DNA of 64,000 nt. It comes from an uncultured Prevotella sp. Lineage in GTDB: Bacteria > Bacteroidota > Bacteroidia > Bacteroidales > Bacteroidaceae. A program made the position numbers and the translations under genes. Under the pieces are notes generated by a model that saw only the letters and a list, made by a program, of their open reading frames with translations, was not told where the DNA came from and made no database searches. This document shows, piece by piece, positions 34,443 to 44,217 of this stretch; the first letter of the stretch is position 1; each line of letters opens with the position of its first letter. The stretch covers positions 62,001 through 126,000 of the forward strand of contig CAKMOD010000103.1 of assembly GCA_927910885.1 (NCBI GenBank), in the 5' to 3' direction.

Positions 34443-34477
34443 TATGCAATTTTGGAGTTCAACTTCAAAATTACATA
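34443..34477. promoter_or_regulatory. 35-bp dyad B in front of the DUF4143 ATPase gene
   Basis: Arms TATGCAATTTTGGAGTT and AACTTCAAAATTACATA, two mismatches within the arms. 48 bases separate it from dyad A, space enough for a promoter. It could be an operator or a recombination site. Confidence 0.65.
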
Positions 34478-34556
34478 GATTCTGTTTGCTTTTGATAAGT
34501 CTTTCTTCGTTATTCATCTTTTATGCCATATCTGATTGCTTGACATATAAAGGGAT

Positions 34557-35303
34557 CTACTCGAAGTAGAAAGTAAGTGCTATCATCTTAGCTCGTGTTT
34601 CGTTAACAGAGTTTGTGTACATGAGCATATTCTTGTCTTGGAGGTTCTTTGCATGACTCTTGTCAAGACTGTTCATAAGACTATACATGAACTTTAACTC
34701 TGGGCGTAGCTTGAAATAAGGGAGATAGAAATCGCAGCCGAGTCCCACTTCTAAGAATACTTCGCTACGTTTTAGTTTAATATAATCATTGTCCTTACCT
34801 GAAAGGTTGAGCATAGGGTTTAATCCTAACATCACGTAAGGGCGATGATTATTAAAGCGAGGAGCGGCTGCAATGAGGTCGAAAGCGCAAGAAATGTATG
34901 CTGTTTTGAGATCTTGCACCTGCTCGGTAGGCTCTCCTTGTGCATTAAGGTCTGTAATATTACGGAAAGTTAGATGTCGTGTACCAAAGTACATGGCAGG
35001 AGCCATACGCAACTGAAAGGTAGAGTTGAGTCGCAACTCGCCCAATACACCCACTGTAAATCCTGCATCCCAACGGTCTTGATCGGCTGAAACAATCTTC
35101 TGAACCATTCCGTTGCCATCATCAAGGTCGACCATCTGTGGTCCAACATTATTAAGTTCAAGGTCTTGTAGATGTGTGCCAACGAGCACACCGAAATGGA
35201 ATTCACGCAGATCCGTATAGGGACGGTTCTGTACTCTTCGTTCCTGTGCATGGCTTGTCAGCACGGAAGCCAATAGGGTGAGGGCTACTAAAATTCTTTT
35301 CAT
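34557..35303 (-). CDS. porT: PorT-like outer-membrane barrel, type IX secretion
   Basis: A 248-residue protein with signal peptide (MKRILVALTLLASVLTSHAQ) and an eight-stranded barrel-like pattern ending LTFYFE. The opening YTDLREFHFGVLVGTHLQDL and the middle FRMAP-like block (LRMAPAMYFGTRHLTF) fit PorT of P. gingivalis (about 244 residues), needed for type IX secretion of gingipains. Its presence agrees with the sorting-type C-termini in the Omp28 operon. Single gene. A TACGTTTG box on this strand at 35313-35320 lies nine bases before the ATG. Confidence 0.82.
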   Translation of the reverse strand: MKRILVALTLLASVLTSHAQERRVQNRPYTDLREFHFGVLVGTHLQDLELNNVGPQMVDLDDGNGMVQKIVSADQDRWDAGFTVGVLGELRLNSTFQLRMAPAMYFGTRHLTFRNITDLNAQGEPTEQVQDLKTAYISCAFDLIAAAPRFNNHRPYVMLGLNPMLNLSGKDNDYIKLKRSEVFLEVGLGCDFYLPYFKLRPELKFMYSLMNSLDKSHAKNLQDKNMLMYTNSVNETRAKMIALTFYFE

Positions 35304-35312
35304 AATTAATCT

Positions 35313-35320
35313 TCAAACGT
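35313..35320 (-). promoter_or_regulatory. Possible -7 box very close to porT
   Basis: Reads TACGTTTG on the minus strand, nine bases before the ATG, which would give a very short or absent leader. Confidence 0.35.
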
Positions 35321-35554
35321 ATTTCTCTTGGTTTTATTGTCTATATTAATGAAGATGTCGGCTGAGTTTTAAGGCTTCTCATCCTTTTTAGGTAGAGCGT
35401 GGTGAGGAGGTTTTACTTAAAAAGAGGGAGAATTGTCTTTTATAATCATTCCAAATGTTTATGTAACAGTCAATTTATCAGTAAGTTAACATATAGAATA
35501 TTTCGTGTTTTTTATTTTTATGCCGTCTAAATATTTGTAATTTTTATCAATATG

Positions 35555-35586
35555 TTTAGGTATTCAAGAAATTATTTCTACCTTTG
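35555..35586 (+). promoter_or_regulatory. Promoter of the ferredoxin gene
   Basis: TTTA at 35555 and TACCTTTG at 35579-35586, 20 bases apart, then a 70-base leader. The remaining part of the gap upstream (35321-35554) shows nothing recognisable. Confidence 0.65.
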
Positions 35587-35657
35587 CATCATCAAATTTA
35601 GGTATTGAGCCTGTTTGTAATACAAGAACATTATTAACATTATAAATTATTTATATT

Positions 35658-35825
35658 ATGGCTTACGTAATTGGTAATGATTGTATCGCTTGTGGTACAT
35701 GTATCGACGAATGTCCAGTAGAGGCAATCTCTGAGGGTGATATCTATAAAATTGATGCAGACGCTTGTACTGAGTGTGGTACTTGTGCATCAGTTTGTCC
35801 AAGTGAGGCTATCAGCCTTCCATAA
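35658..35825 (+). CDS. 2[4Fe-4S] ferredoxin, 55 residues
   Basis: Small cytosolic electron carrier. Cysteines at residues 9, 12, 15 and 19 (CIACGTCIDECP) and 37, 40, 43 and 47 (CTECGTCASVCP) form the classical paired CxxCxxCxxxCP motifs for two [4Fe-4S] clusters. The length is exactly that of clostridial-type ferredoxins. It would serve anaerobic reactions such as pyruvate:ferredoxin oxidoreductase. The gene stands alone with its own promoter and a strong terminator, and its codon use suggests high expression. Confidence 0.95.
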   Translation: MAYVIGNDCIACGTCIDECPVEAISEGDIYKIDADACTECGTCASVCPSEAISLP

Positions 35826-35854
35826 GGTTTTATAACCTGTTACTGATTAAATTC

Positions 35855-35890
35855 ACAAGGCGAGTCGAAAGGCTCGCCTTGTAAGTTTTA
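35855..35890. terminator. Terminator after the ferredoxin gene
   Basis: Perfect stem ACAAGGCGAG / CTCGCCTTGT with an 8-base loop, then AAGTTTTA. The gap from here to the tRNA terminator (35891-36248) shows nothing recognisable. Confidence 0.85.
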
Positions 35891-36248
35891 TGATAGTTTG
35901 TAATGGGAATTATTGGTAGGAGCTATTGCGAACGCTATGAATAGTTGCTACTTCCTGATAAGTTTTCGTAGAACAGTAGATTTTTAGTGTGGATACACAT
36001 TTAGTTTGTAGAGCTGCTTGGGCAATTGTTGAAATTCATTTTGCTGTCACTGCTGTCATTTGTTGTATGTGCTTAACTTGTTAGTTTACAGAGGAATAAA
36101 CGAAGTGTTAAAAGTGACAGGAAATTGAAGCAAAAATATTCCTGTAAGATATGTGTATGTACGATGAAGTTAAGAATAGCTTTATAATAAAATCTTTTTC
36201 TGTCTGCTTAAACTCATATTGAGACGTGCATTGGGCTGTATACAAAAC

Positions 36249-36286
36249 AAAAAAGGTTGGTAATCATAATGATTATCAACCTTTTT
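36249..36286 (-). terminator. Terminator of the tRNA gene
   Basis: On the minus strand AAAAAGGTTGATAATC / GATTACCAACCTTTTTT form a hairpin followed by T, directly after the tRNA 3' end. Confidence 0.85.
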
Positions 36287-36287
36287 G

Positions 36288-36361
36288 TAGCGGGACGGGG
36301 CTACGATCCCCGGACCTCCGGATTATGAATCCGACGCTCTAACCAACTGAGCTATCCCGCC
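36288..36361 (-). tRNA. tRNA-Met (anticodon CAT), elongator type
   Basis: Minus strand. A 74-base cloverleaf: acceptor GGCGGGA / TCCCGCT with a G-T first pair and discriminator A, D arm AGCTCAGTTGGTTAGAGC, anticodon loop TTCATAA with CAT, T arm GGGGATCGTAGCCCC. No CCA is encoded. The first acceptor pair and D-arm differ from initiator tRNA. The elongator identity is favoured; an isoleucine (lysidine) tRNA also has CAT and cannot be fully excluded. Confidence 0.93.
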
Positions 36362-36393
36362 GTCCATTTAACTTTCGTTCTTGAAAGCGGGTG

Positions 36394-36401
36394 CAAAGGT
36401 A
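36394..36401 (-). promoter_or_regulatory. -7 box of the tRNA-Met promoter
   Basis: Reads TACCTTTG on the minus strand, 32 bases upstream of the tRNA 5' end. The rest of the gap to 36812 contains a second unassigned TATATTTG (36466) on the plus strand and no gene. Confidence 0.6.
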
Positions 36402-36812
36402 TGAAGAAAATATCATACTCGCAAATATTAAGTCGTTTTTTTAACGGATATTCAAGAAAAAGTTTTATATTTGCATTTGATAATAGGAAAGAACGACTAT
36501 ATAACATGTTGTTAGCTTGTATGATAACTACATTTCATGCCTTGTGATAATGATTGCTGATTTATCTGTTGACTGTGTGCAAAGGCAATAAAATAGGGGC
36601 TTAACTCGTTGAAAGAAGGTCTATCTGTTTAGTACAAGAAAAGAAGAATGTAGTTTTAACATGATATCGACAATGTAGTTTCTAACGATTATTTATACAA
36701 CTGCTAAAAACGGACTTATATGGCAAATGACATTGAGTGAAAAGTCTTTGGAAAGTAGATAGCAGAGAAAAGAGAGTTATAAATTGAATAATATTAAACG
36801 TAATAATTGAAG

Positions 36813-37205
36813 ATGAGTAAGAGAGTCGAACTGGAATACGAATTGAAGACACGGTCGGGTAGTGCTGTGTGGGCACTGATTAGTACGCCAATTGGTTTGA
36901 TGAAATGGATGGCAGATGACGTCACGATAGAGGGTGAAGTGGCTACCTTTATTTGGGGCGACCCACTTCGTGAACACGATACGCATACTGCAACAGTGGT
37001 AGATATGATGAAAAACAATTACATACGTTTTCATTGGGATTCTTCTGAGAGCGACTCTTATTGGGAGATAAAGATGTTTCACAGTGAGATTGCTGGCAAC
37101 TTTCATCTGCTTGTAACTGATTTTGCAGAGGACGATGATGTGGAAGGATTGGAACAACTTTGGAATCAGAATATTGATCGCCTACATCGTATAACGGGGG
37201 TATAA
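36813..37205 (+). CDS. START-like domain protein
   Basis: A 130-residue cytosolic protein with the SRPBCC helix-grip fold as judged by sequence: VELEYELKTRSGSAVWALIST, PIGLMKWMADDV and the long C-terminal helix GLEQLWNQNIDRLHRITGV (separate blocks at about residues 4, 26 and 112). This corresponds to the START-like group common in Bacteroidota, whose ligand is unknown. In these genomes it often lies next to the LptF/G-type permease gene, as here (422 bases downstream). ATG at 36813 preferred over a TTG two codons upstream. Confidence 0.85.
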   Translation: MSKRVELEYELKTRSGSAVWALISTPIGLMKWMADDVTIEGEVATFIWGDPLREHDTHTATVVDMMKNNYIRFHWDSSESDSYWEIKMFHSEIAGNFHLLVTDFAEDDDVEGLEQLWNQNIDRLHRITGV

Positions 37206-37230
37206 CCTTTTATAAATATATTGTGCAAAG

Positions 37231-37281
37231 AATAGGGTATATGGTACTACGTTGATTTAGTCGACCATATACTCTATTTTG
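37231..37281 (+). terminator. Terminator after the START-like gene
   Basis: Stem AATAGGGTATATGGT / ACCATATACTCTATT (one mismatch), 18-base loop, then TTG. The remaining gap to 37627 holds only a possible TAATTTTG promoter box at 37514-37521. Confidence 0.7.
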
Positions 37282-37513
37282 TTATCATGGGGATTTCTTA
37301 AGCTGCGTTTTACTCTTTATTTTTACGTTTGTCATCGTTATTAAGAGTCGATAAAGAACGCGTTCCTTATTTCTTTTTTGGTGTTATTCTTTTTTATTAT
37401 ATCAGGATATATAGTGAGGTGTTAAGAACTAAGGAATCTTTTCTTTGTTATAGGAAAGACACAGGTCAAAGAATAAAAATACTAAAAAAGACCATTACTC
37501 TGATATTTTTATG

Positions 37514-37521
37514 TAATTTTG
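37514..37521 (+). promoter_or_regulatory. Possible -7 box of the lptF/G-ribBA unit
   Basis: TAATTTTG, 106 bases upstream of the permease ATG. No good -33 element is visible. Confidence 0.4.
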
Positions 37522-37627
37522 CAAAAGGTAAGTCGTAGTTTACAGATAAAAAACAATATTTCTTTGTTTTTGTTTGTAATAGCTTCGCACATAAAATAAG
37601 GGAGAGTAAGATTCTCGTTATTATATC

Positions 37628-39551
37628 ATGTTTCAAATCAAGAAGTTAGATATATTCATTGCCAAGCAGTTTGGTATGCTTTTCGCAGGAACATTCTTCA
37701 TCAGCTTGTTTGTGTTGATGATGCAGTTCTTGTGGAGATATGTTGATGACTTGATTGGAAAAGGATTGTCAATGGATGTTCTTGGACAATTCTTTTGGTA
37801 TATGAGCTTGATGATGGTGCCACAAGCACTTCCTTTGGCGATTCTTCTTTCATCGCTTATTTCCTATGGTAACCTTGGCGAGAGTTCAGAGTTGACAGCT
37901 ATTAAGGCTGCTGGTATCTCGTTGATTCAGTCGTTCAGAGGACTGATCGTTATTAGTATTTTTTATTGCTTTTGGTTCTTTTTACTTCCAGAATAATGTA
38001 GGACCAATAGCGCATAAACACATAGCCCAGCTACTTATCTCCATGAAACAGAAGAGTCCTGAACTGGAAATCCCAGAAGGAATCTTCTATGATGGTATTC
38101 CACAAACAAATCTCTACGTAGAGAAGAAAGACTTGAAGACAGGACACCTATATAATATTATGGTGTATCGAATGACGGATAGCTATGAAGATCAAGCTAT
38201 TATCCTTGCTGACTCAGGTATGTTGCAGTCTACAGCGGATAAGAAACATCTCGTTCTGAACCTATGGAGTGGGGAGTGGTTTGAGAATATGCGCTCACAA
38301 GAAATGGGTAGTAGTGCCAGTGTTCCTTATCGTCGAGAAACATTTGCACACAAGCATATTGTTCTTGACTTTGATGGTGACTTCAATCTTACGGATATGG
38401 CAGGTATCTCAAATGATGCCCGTACGAAAAGTATTCAGAAGATACAGCGCGACAAGGACTCTTTGATACATGTTTATGATAGTGTGGGCAATGCTTTTTA
38501 TAAGGATGCACAGACTGTTTACTATCGAGAACCTAACCTTAAAGCTTCAGAGAAGAAGCAGGCTGTTAAGCTGGCAGAAGAAAAGACATTTAATGTAGAC
38601 TCGGTATTTAAAAAGCTACCTGCCGATCAGCGTCGTTATGTTGTTGACCAAGCTTTGTCAACCGTTCAGCAAGAAGTTAGCGACCTTGATTTCAAGAGTA
38701 TGATAACTAAAGATGGCGACAGATTAATCCGTTTACATGATATTGAGACTATTAATAAGTTTACTCTGTCGCTGATATGTATTATCTTCTTCTTTATTGG
38801 AGCGCCACTTGGTGCTATTATCCGTAAGGGAGGATTGGGTATTCCAATCATTATCAGCGTTATCGTGTTTATTATATTTTACATCCTCGATAATACGGGC
38901 TATCGAATGTCACGTCAGGGAGACTGGGCTATATGGTTTGGTAAGGGGCTATCTATGGCTGTTCTCATTCCAATGGCAATCTTCTTCACCTACAAGGCAA
39001 ACAATGACTCGACAGTGTTCAATGCTGATATGTATAAGAACTTGTTGATGAAGATGCTTGGAATACGTGTGAAACGTAGTATAGCAAGTAAGGAGGTTAT
39101 CTTGCATGACCCTGATTACAGCAAGGCTGCAGAGCAACTTAGCGACTTGAATGTAAGGATTGCAGAATATGCTAAGACACGTAGGCTGAAATCTGCACCT
39201 AATGTAATAAAGGTATTCTTCCGCTATCATACAGATCATGTGATTGAGAAGATTAACGATGAACTTGAGAATGTCATAGAAGACTTGGGTAATACACGCA
39301 ATAAAGTCATCATGACAGAACTGAATAAATACCCAATATTAGCAGTAAAGGCGCATACAAGACCATTTGATCATAAGTGGTCGAATATTCTTGCAGCTGT
39401 TATTTTGCCAGCAGGTATTTTCTTCTATTTCCGTATGTGGCGTTTCCGCTTGCGTCTTTATCGTGATCTTCGTATCATTATCAACTGTAATGATATGATA
39501 ATAGCAGAGATACAACGGATGAAAGAAAAAGAAGAATCAATGGGCTATTGA
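37628..39551 (+). CDS. LptF/LptG-family permease (YjgP/YjgQ), broken by an extra T
   Basis: Inner-membrane part of the exporter that lifts lipopolysaccharide from the membrane. The first 120 residues ([13 protein letters not shown], then [35 protein letters not shown] split over about residues 56-92) and the later transmembrane part ([25 protein letters not shown]) are typical. The frame breaks at a T6 run (37959-37964). With five T the protein continues [12 protein letters not shown] and is about 640 residues, a normal Bacteroidota length. The gene is probably essential, so the break is likely an error. ribBA follows after 28 bases. Confidence 0.87.
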
Positions 39552-39579
39552 TATAGAAACAATAAAAATCAGTAACTAT

Positions 39580-40785
39580 ATGGAAGATTTTAAACTCGAT
39601 AGCATCGAAGATGCACTGAAAGACTTTCGGGAAGGAAAGTTCGTTATCGTAGTAGATGATGAAGACCGAGAGAATGAGGGTGACCTTATTATGGCGGCTG
39701 AGATGATTACGCCAGAGAAGGTTAACTTTATGTTGAAGAATGCACGAGGAGTTCTATGCGTACCTATTACGCTCTCACGTGCAGAAGAATTGGATTTACC
39801 TCATCAGGTTTCTGATAATACGTCAGTATTGGGAACTCCATTCACTGTTACGGTTGATAAGTTAGAAGGCTGTTCAACAGGTGTGTCTACACATGACCGT
39901 GCAGAAACAATTAAGGCGTTGGCTGATCCTAATTCTACTCCTCAGACTTTTGGACGTCCAGGTCATGTCAATCCTCTTTATGCTCAGGATAACGGTGTTT
40001 TGCGTCGTTCGGGTCATACTGAGGCTGCAGTCGATCTCTGTAAACTTGCAGGTTGCTTCCCTGCTGGCGTGTTAATGGAGATTATGAATGAAGATGGTAC
40101 GATGGCTCGTATGCCTGATTTGCAGAAGCGTGCAAAGGAATGGGATATGAAGATTATTAGTATCAAAGACATTATCGCCTATCGCCTGAAGAATGAAACA
40201 AGTATTGTTGTTGGTGAGGAGGTAGAACTCCCTACAGAATATGGTATGTTTCATCTGATCCCATTCCGTCAAGCAAATGGCTTAGAGCACATGGCTCTTA
40301 TTAAGGGAACGTGGAAAGAAAACGAACCAGTACTTGTACGCGTACACTCATCATGTGCAACGGGTGATATTCTCGGTAGTCAGCGTTGTGACTGCGGTGA
40401 GCAGCTTCATAAGGCAATGGAGATGATAGAGAAAGAAGGCAAGGGTGTTATCATCTATATGCAGCAGGAAGGTCGTGGTATTGGTTTGATGAATAAGATA
40501 GCAGCCTATAAGTTGCAAGACCAAGGTCTTGATACTGTTGAGGCTAACCTTCATCTTGGTTTCCGTCCAGACGAGCGTGATTATGGTTGTGGTGCACAGA
40601 TGTTGCGTCATCTTGGTGTTCATAAGATGCGTTTGATAACAAATAATCCTACAAAGCGAGTAGGTCTTGAGGCTTATGGCTTAGAGATTGAGGAGAATGT
40701 ACCTATTGAGATAACTCCAAATAAGTTTGACTATCGCTATCTGAAAACTAAGCGTGACCGTATGGGACATGACTTGCATTTGTAA
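39580..40785 (+). CDS. ribBA: Bifunctional DHBP synthase / GTP cyclohydrolase II
   Basis: A 401-residue enzyme that starts both branches of riboflavin synthesis. Residues 1-205 are the DHBP synthase ([43 protein letters not shown]). Residues 206-401 are the cyclohydrolase with zinc cysteines in [15 protein letters not shown] and the GTP-binding QQEGRGIGL, then [12 protein letters not shown]. All catalytic motifs are intact. Cotranscription with the LPS permease gene is likely (28-base gap). No FMN riboswitch is visible. Confidence 0.95.
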   Translation: MEDFKLDSIEDALKDFREGKFVIVVDDEDRENEGDLIMAAEMITPEKVNFMLKNARGVLCVPITLSRAEELDLPHQVSDNTSVLGTPFTVTVDKLEGCSTGVSTHDRAETIKALADPNSTPQTFGRPGHVNPLYAQDNGVLRRSGHTEAAVDLCKLAGCFPAGVLMEIMNEDGTMARMPDLQKRAKEWDMKIISIKDIIAYRLKNETSIVVGEEVELPTEYGMFHLIPFRQANGLEHMALIKGTWKENEPVLVRVHSSCATGDILGSQRCDCGEQLHKAMEMIEKEGKGVIIYMQQEGRGIGLMNKIAAYKLQDQGLDTVEANLHLGFRPDERDYGCGAQMLRHLGVHKMRLITNNPTKRVGLEAYGLEIEENVPIEITPNKFDYRYLKTKRDRMGHDLHL

Positions 40786-40826
40786 GCAAAATAGTAATAG
40801 GAAGCTTTCTAATAACTCTTATAATG

Positions 40827-40875
40827 AATCCCACTATAGAGAAATGACGTGTTTCTTTGTAGTGGGATTTTTGTT
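40827..40875 (+). terminator. Terminator after ribBA
   Basis: AATCCCACT / AGTGGGATT with inner AGAGAAA / TTTCTTT pairing, then TTTTTG. The gap from here to 41194 shows nothing else recognisable. Confidence 0.75.
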
Positions 40876-41194
40876 TGTAGGCTTAAAAGAAAGCCATTGT
40901 TATATCCTTTTATATTATAGGATATGGTTTCTATTATTGGATATATAGGCTTGCTATAATTGTGAAATAGATAAACACGGATGGTGCGGGCGGTATGTAC
41001 TATACAAAAGGAGCGGTAATAGAGGCTTATCTTCACTCTTTCGTGAGTATTATTCGATATGTATATAAATGAATGAGTATAGTTATAGCTTGTATAGTTC
41101 TGTTCATACAGACTGCATTTATTATATGATTCTTTAATTTAAACTGTCAAATCGGCAGTAAAAAAGTTATTTAGATAAAATAAAGAAAGAAAAG

Positions 41195-41226
41195 TTGCGT
41201 TATCAAAATGAATTTGCGTACTTTTG
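41195..41226 (+). promoter_or_regulatory. Promoter of the aminotransferase gene
   Basis: TTGC at 41195-41198 and TACTTTTG at 41219-41226 with 20 bases between. This places the transcript start downstream of any 5' extension and supports ATG 41264 as the start. Confidence 0.65.
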
Positions 41227-41263
41227 TAGATGGTATTATTTATTAAGAAAGGTAAAGTTCGAA

Positions 41264-42456
41264 ATGGCACAACTATCAGATCGTTTAAATCGATTGGCGC
41301 CTTCTGAGACATTAGCAATGTCTCAGAAGAGTAGTGAAATGAAAGCGCAGGGAATTGATGTTATCAACATGAGTGTGGGAGAACCAGACTTCATGACTCC
41401 TGATCATGTTAAGGAGGCAGGCAAAAAGGCCATTGATGATAACTTCTCTAAGTATTCCCCTGTTCCTGGTTATCCTGTTTTGAGGGATGCCATCTCAAAG
41501 AAGCTGAAAGAGGAAAACAATCTTGATTATGCCGCATCGGAGATTATTGTCGGGACAGGTGGTAAACAGGGTGTTTGCAATGCTGTTTTGGCTTTGGTGA
41601 ATCCAGGTGATGAGGTGATTATTCCTGCACCTTATTGGGTGAGCTATCCACAAATGGTAAAACTTGCTGGTGGTGTGCCTGTAGTTGTTTCTGCAGGAAT
41701 TGAACAGGACTTTAAGATTACTGCTGAGCAGTTGGAAGAGGCGATTACGCCAAAGACAAAGATGATAATTCTTTGCTCTCCAAGTAACCCTACTGGTAGT
41801 GTCTATTCTGCAGAAGAGTTGGATGCCTTGGCAAAGGTTGTTTTGGCACATGAGGACTTGTTTGTTATTTCAGATGAGATTTACGAACACATTAATTATA
41901 TAGGCGGTCATTGTAGTATTGCGTCTTGTCCAGGTATGAAGGAGCGTACGATTCTCTGTAATGGAGTGAGTAAGGCTTATGCTATGACAGGATGGCGAAT
42001 TGGCTGGGTAGCTGCTCCAGAGTGGATCGTTAAGGGACTCAATAAGCTGCAAGGACAATATACATCAGGTACATGCAGCGTTAGTCAGATGGCTTCTGTT
42101 GCAGCATACGTGGAGAATCAAACTTGTGTAGCAGAGTATCGTGAGACATTCCGTCGTCGTCGTGATTTGATTGTTAGCTTGGCAAAGGAAATTCCTGGAC
42201 TTGAGGTGAATGTGCCACAAGGAGCATTCTATCTTTTCCAAAATGTTCCAGCTTCTTTGGAAAGACTGATGGTAAGCACGTAATTAATAGTTCGTCAGAT
42301 CTTGCTATGTATATTCTTGAAGAGGGATGTGTGGCAACAGTGGGAGGTGATGCATTCGGTGCTCCAGACTGCTTCCGAATGAGTTACGCAACAAGTGACG
42401 AAAATATAAAGGAAGCACTTCGCCGCATCAAAGATGTACTTTCAAAACTAAAATAG
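41264..42456 (+). CDS. PLP-dependent aminotransferase (aspartate type), broken by a missing base
   Basis: Class I/II fold-type I aminotransferase. GTGGKQGVCNAVLALVNPGD, CSPSNPTGSVYS, and the PLP lysine in NGVSKAYAMTGWRIGW are clear (about residues 98, 177 and 236). The arginine that binds the substrate carboxylate is in DCFRMSYA at the end. The frame stops early at 42283. One additional base near 42238 restores FYLFPKCSSFFGK and carries through SSDLAMYILEEGCVA to 42456, giving the normal 397 residues. Probably makes aspartate or a related amino acid. Confidence 0.88.
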
Positions 42457-42531
42457 AGTCCGTAGGGGTAGATAGTAATAAAAATGAGGTGGAAACAGTA
42501 CATTTTTAACTGTTAAATGTTATTAATCGTG

Positions 42532-42561
42532 TTTGTAGTTTTCTTTTAATTACTATCTTTG
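42532..42561 (+). promoter_or_regulatory. Promoter of the TonB energy operon
   Basis: TTTG at 42532-42535 and TATCTTTG at 42554-42561, then a 120-base leader to exbB. Confidence 0.7.
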
Positions 42562-42684
42562 CGGAGATAAGAAGCCATGGCGAACTCTCATTTACGATGG
42601 GAATCACATACAAAGGCTTATAAATCAGAAAGATATTAACAAATTAATTCATTAATAACCTAAAAATTAAAATTTTATCAAATT

Positions 42685-43524
42685 ATGGCAACTACACAAC
42701 AAAAACCAGCCCCACAGAAAAAGGCTGAGGGCTTCACAGGAGTTAGAGGTGCATTCTGGATTATCGTCGTTTGCGCTGTCGTTGCGTTCACATTGTTCTA
42801 CACATGGTTCGGTAATGAAATGCACTTCCAGGATGGAGCTGCACGTGAGAACCCAGCTGACGTTTGGGGTACCATCTTTAAGGGTGGCGTAGTCGTTCCA
42901 GTTATTCACACTCTCTTGTTGACTGTACTCGCTATGTCTATCGAGCGTTGGATGGCTTTGAAGACTGCTTTCGGTAAGGGTGCTCTTCCAAAGTTCGTTG
43001 CAAACATCAAGAGTGCTCTTAACTCAAATGACCTTGCTAAGGCTAACCAGCTCTGCGATCAGCAGAAGGGTTCTGTAGCAAACGTTGTTAAGGCTTCTTT
43101 GAACGCTTACAAGGATATGGAGACAGGTGCTAACGCAAGCCTTAAGAAAGCTCAGAAGGTAGCTAAGATTCAGCAGGCTCACGAGGAGGCTACTCAGCTT
43201 GAGATGCCAACTCTGACAATGAACCTCCCTATCATTGCTACTCTCGTAACACTTGGTACTCTTACTGGTCTTCTCGGTACTGTAACCGGTATGATCAAGT
43301 CGTTCTCTGCTCTTGCTGCAGGTGGTGGTGCTGACTCTGCTGCACTTTCTGCTGGTATTTCTGAGGCGTTGATCAACACCGCATTCGGTATTGCAACATC
43401 TTGGTTTGCGGTAGTATCTTATAGCTACTATTCAAACAAGGTTGACAAGTTGACTTTCGCCCTCGACGAGGTTGGTTATTCTATCGCTCAGACATACGAA
43501 GTAAACCACACAGACGAGGCTTAA
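42685..43524 (+). CDS. exbB: ExbB/TolQ-type proton channel subunit
   Basis: A 279-residue inner-membrane protein of the MotA/TolQ/ExbB family, which passes protons to energise TonB. Hydrophobic segments lie near residues 27-47, 76-97, 178-203 and 228-252. The segment TLTGLLGTVTGMIKSFSALA (about 193-212) is the family signature. It starts the operon exbB-exbD-exbD-tonB-pstS-like-TPR, spaced 30, 12, 34 and 13 bases, standard in Bacteroidota. High expression is suggested by codon bias. Confidence 0.9.
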   Translation: MATTQQKPAPQKKAEGFTGVRGAFWIIVVCAVVAFTLFYTWFGNEMHFQDGAARENPADVWGTIFKGGVVVPVIHTLLLTVLAMSIERWMALKTAFGKGALPKFVANIKSALNSNDLAKANQLCDQQKGSVANVVKASLNAYKDMETGANASLKKAQKVAKIQQAHEEATQLEMPTLTMNLPIIATLVTLGTLTGLLGTVTGMIKSFSALAAGGGADSAALSAGISEALINTAFGIATSWFAVVSYSYYSNKVDKLTFALDEVGYSIAQTYEVNHTDEA

Positions 43525-43554
43525 TTTTTGCTGACCCTTTAATAATTTATCGCT

Positions 43555-44205
43555 ATGGGTAAAGTAAAAGTTAAGAAGAGTGACACCTTTATCGACATGA
43601 CGCCTATGTCAGACGTTATGACCCTGTTGCTTACCTTCTTCATGCTGACATCTACGTTCGTAAAGAACGAGCCAGTGAAGGTAAATACTCCGGGTTCTGT
43701 GTCTGAAACTAAGGTGCCTGAGAATGGTGTCCTGACAATTCTCGTTAGTCCTCAAAAAGGACCTAATGGAACGCCTACTGGTGAAGGCCAGGTTTTCATG
43801 AGCTATGATAATACCAATGAGTTGGGTCAGATCGTAGATCAGATGGGCGTAACATTGACTCCTGCACAGAAGAAAACTTTTGTTGCTGAGTCTACATTTG
43901 GTACTCCGCTCGATAAGTTGGCTGCTTATTTGTCAAAGCCAGCAGCAGAGCGTGGTAATGAACTCCCTAAGATGGGTATTCCTCTCGATAGTATCCAGGG
44001 ACAGGAGATGACAGAGTTCCAGCAGTGGGTTAACGCAGCCCGCCAGGTGAACCCTAAGGTTAGACTTGCTATCAAGTCAGACGCTGATTCTCCTTATGGT
44101 ACCGTTAAGAAGGTAATGAGCGAACTCCAGGATATGGATGAGAGCCATTACTATATGATCACACAGTTGGACGCTAAAAAGGCTGCTCAGGCAGCTAATA
44201 AGTAA
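43555..44205 (+). CDS. exbD: ExbD/TolR-type biopolymer transport protein, first copy
   Basis: A 216-residue single-span inner-membrane protein that works with ExbB. The N-terminus DTFIDMTPMSDVMTLLLTFFML contains the single transmembrane helix and the essential aspartate in DMTPMSD (split here as residues 14-20). The periplasmic part is longer than that of E. coli ExbD and ends with KVMSELQDM and YYMITQLD. Two ExbD genes in tandem are usual in this phylum and may form a hetero-pair around ExbB. Confidence 0.88.
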   Translation: MGKVKVKKSDTFIDMTPMSDVMTLLLTFFMLTSTFVKNEPVKVNTPGSVSETKVPENGVLTILVSPQKGPNGTPTGEGQVFMSYDNTNELGQIVDQMGVTLTPAQKKTFVAESTFGTPLDKLAAYLSKPAAERGNELPKMGIPLDSIQGQEMTEFQQWVNAARQVNPKVRLAIKSDADSPYGTVKKVMSELQDMDESHYYMITQLDAKKAAQAANK

Positions 44206-44217
44206 GGAGATCAAAGT

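Noticed and set aside
37329..37538. Open frame of 69 codons before the lptF/G gene
   Set aside because: No conserved motif, starts at a non-ATG codon far from any promoter, and a likely promoter box of the next gene lies at its end.
39400..39600. FMN riboswitch before ribBA
   Set aside because: Only 28 bases separate ribBA from the gene before it and no RFN-like sequence is visible.
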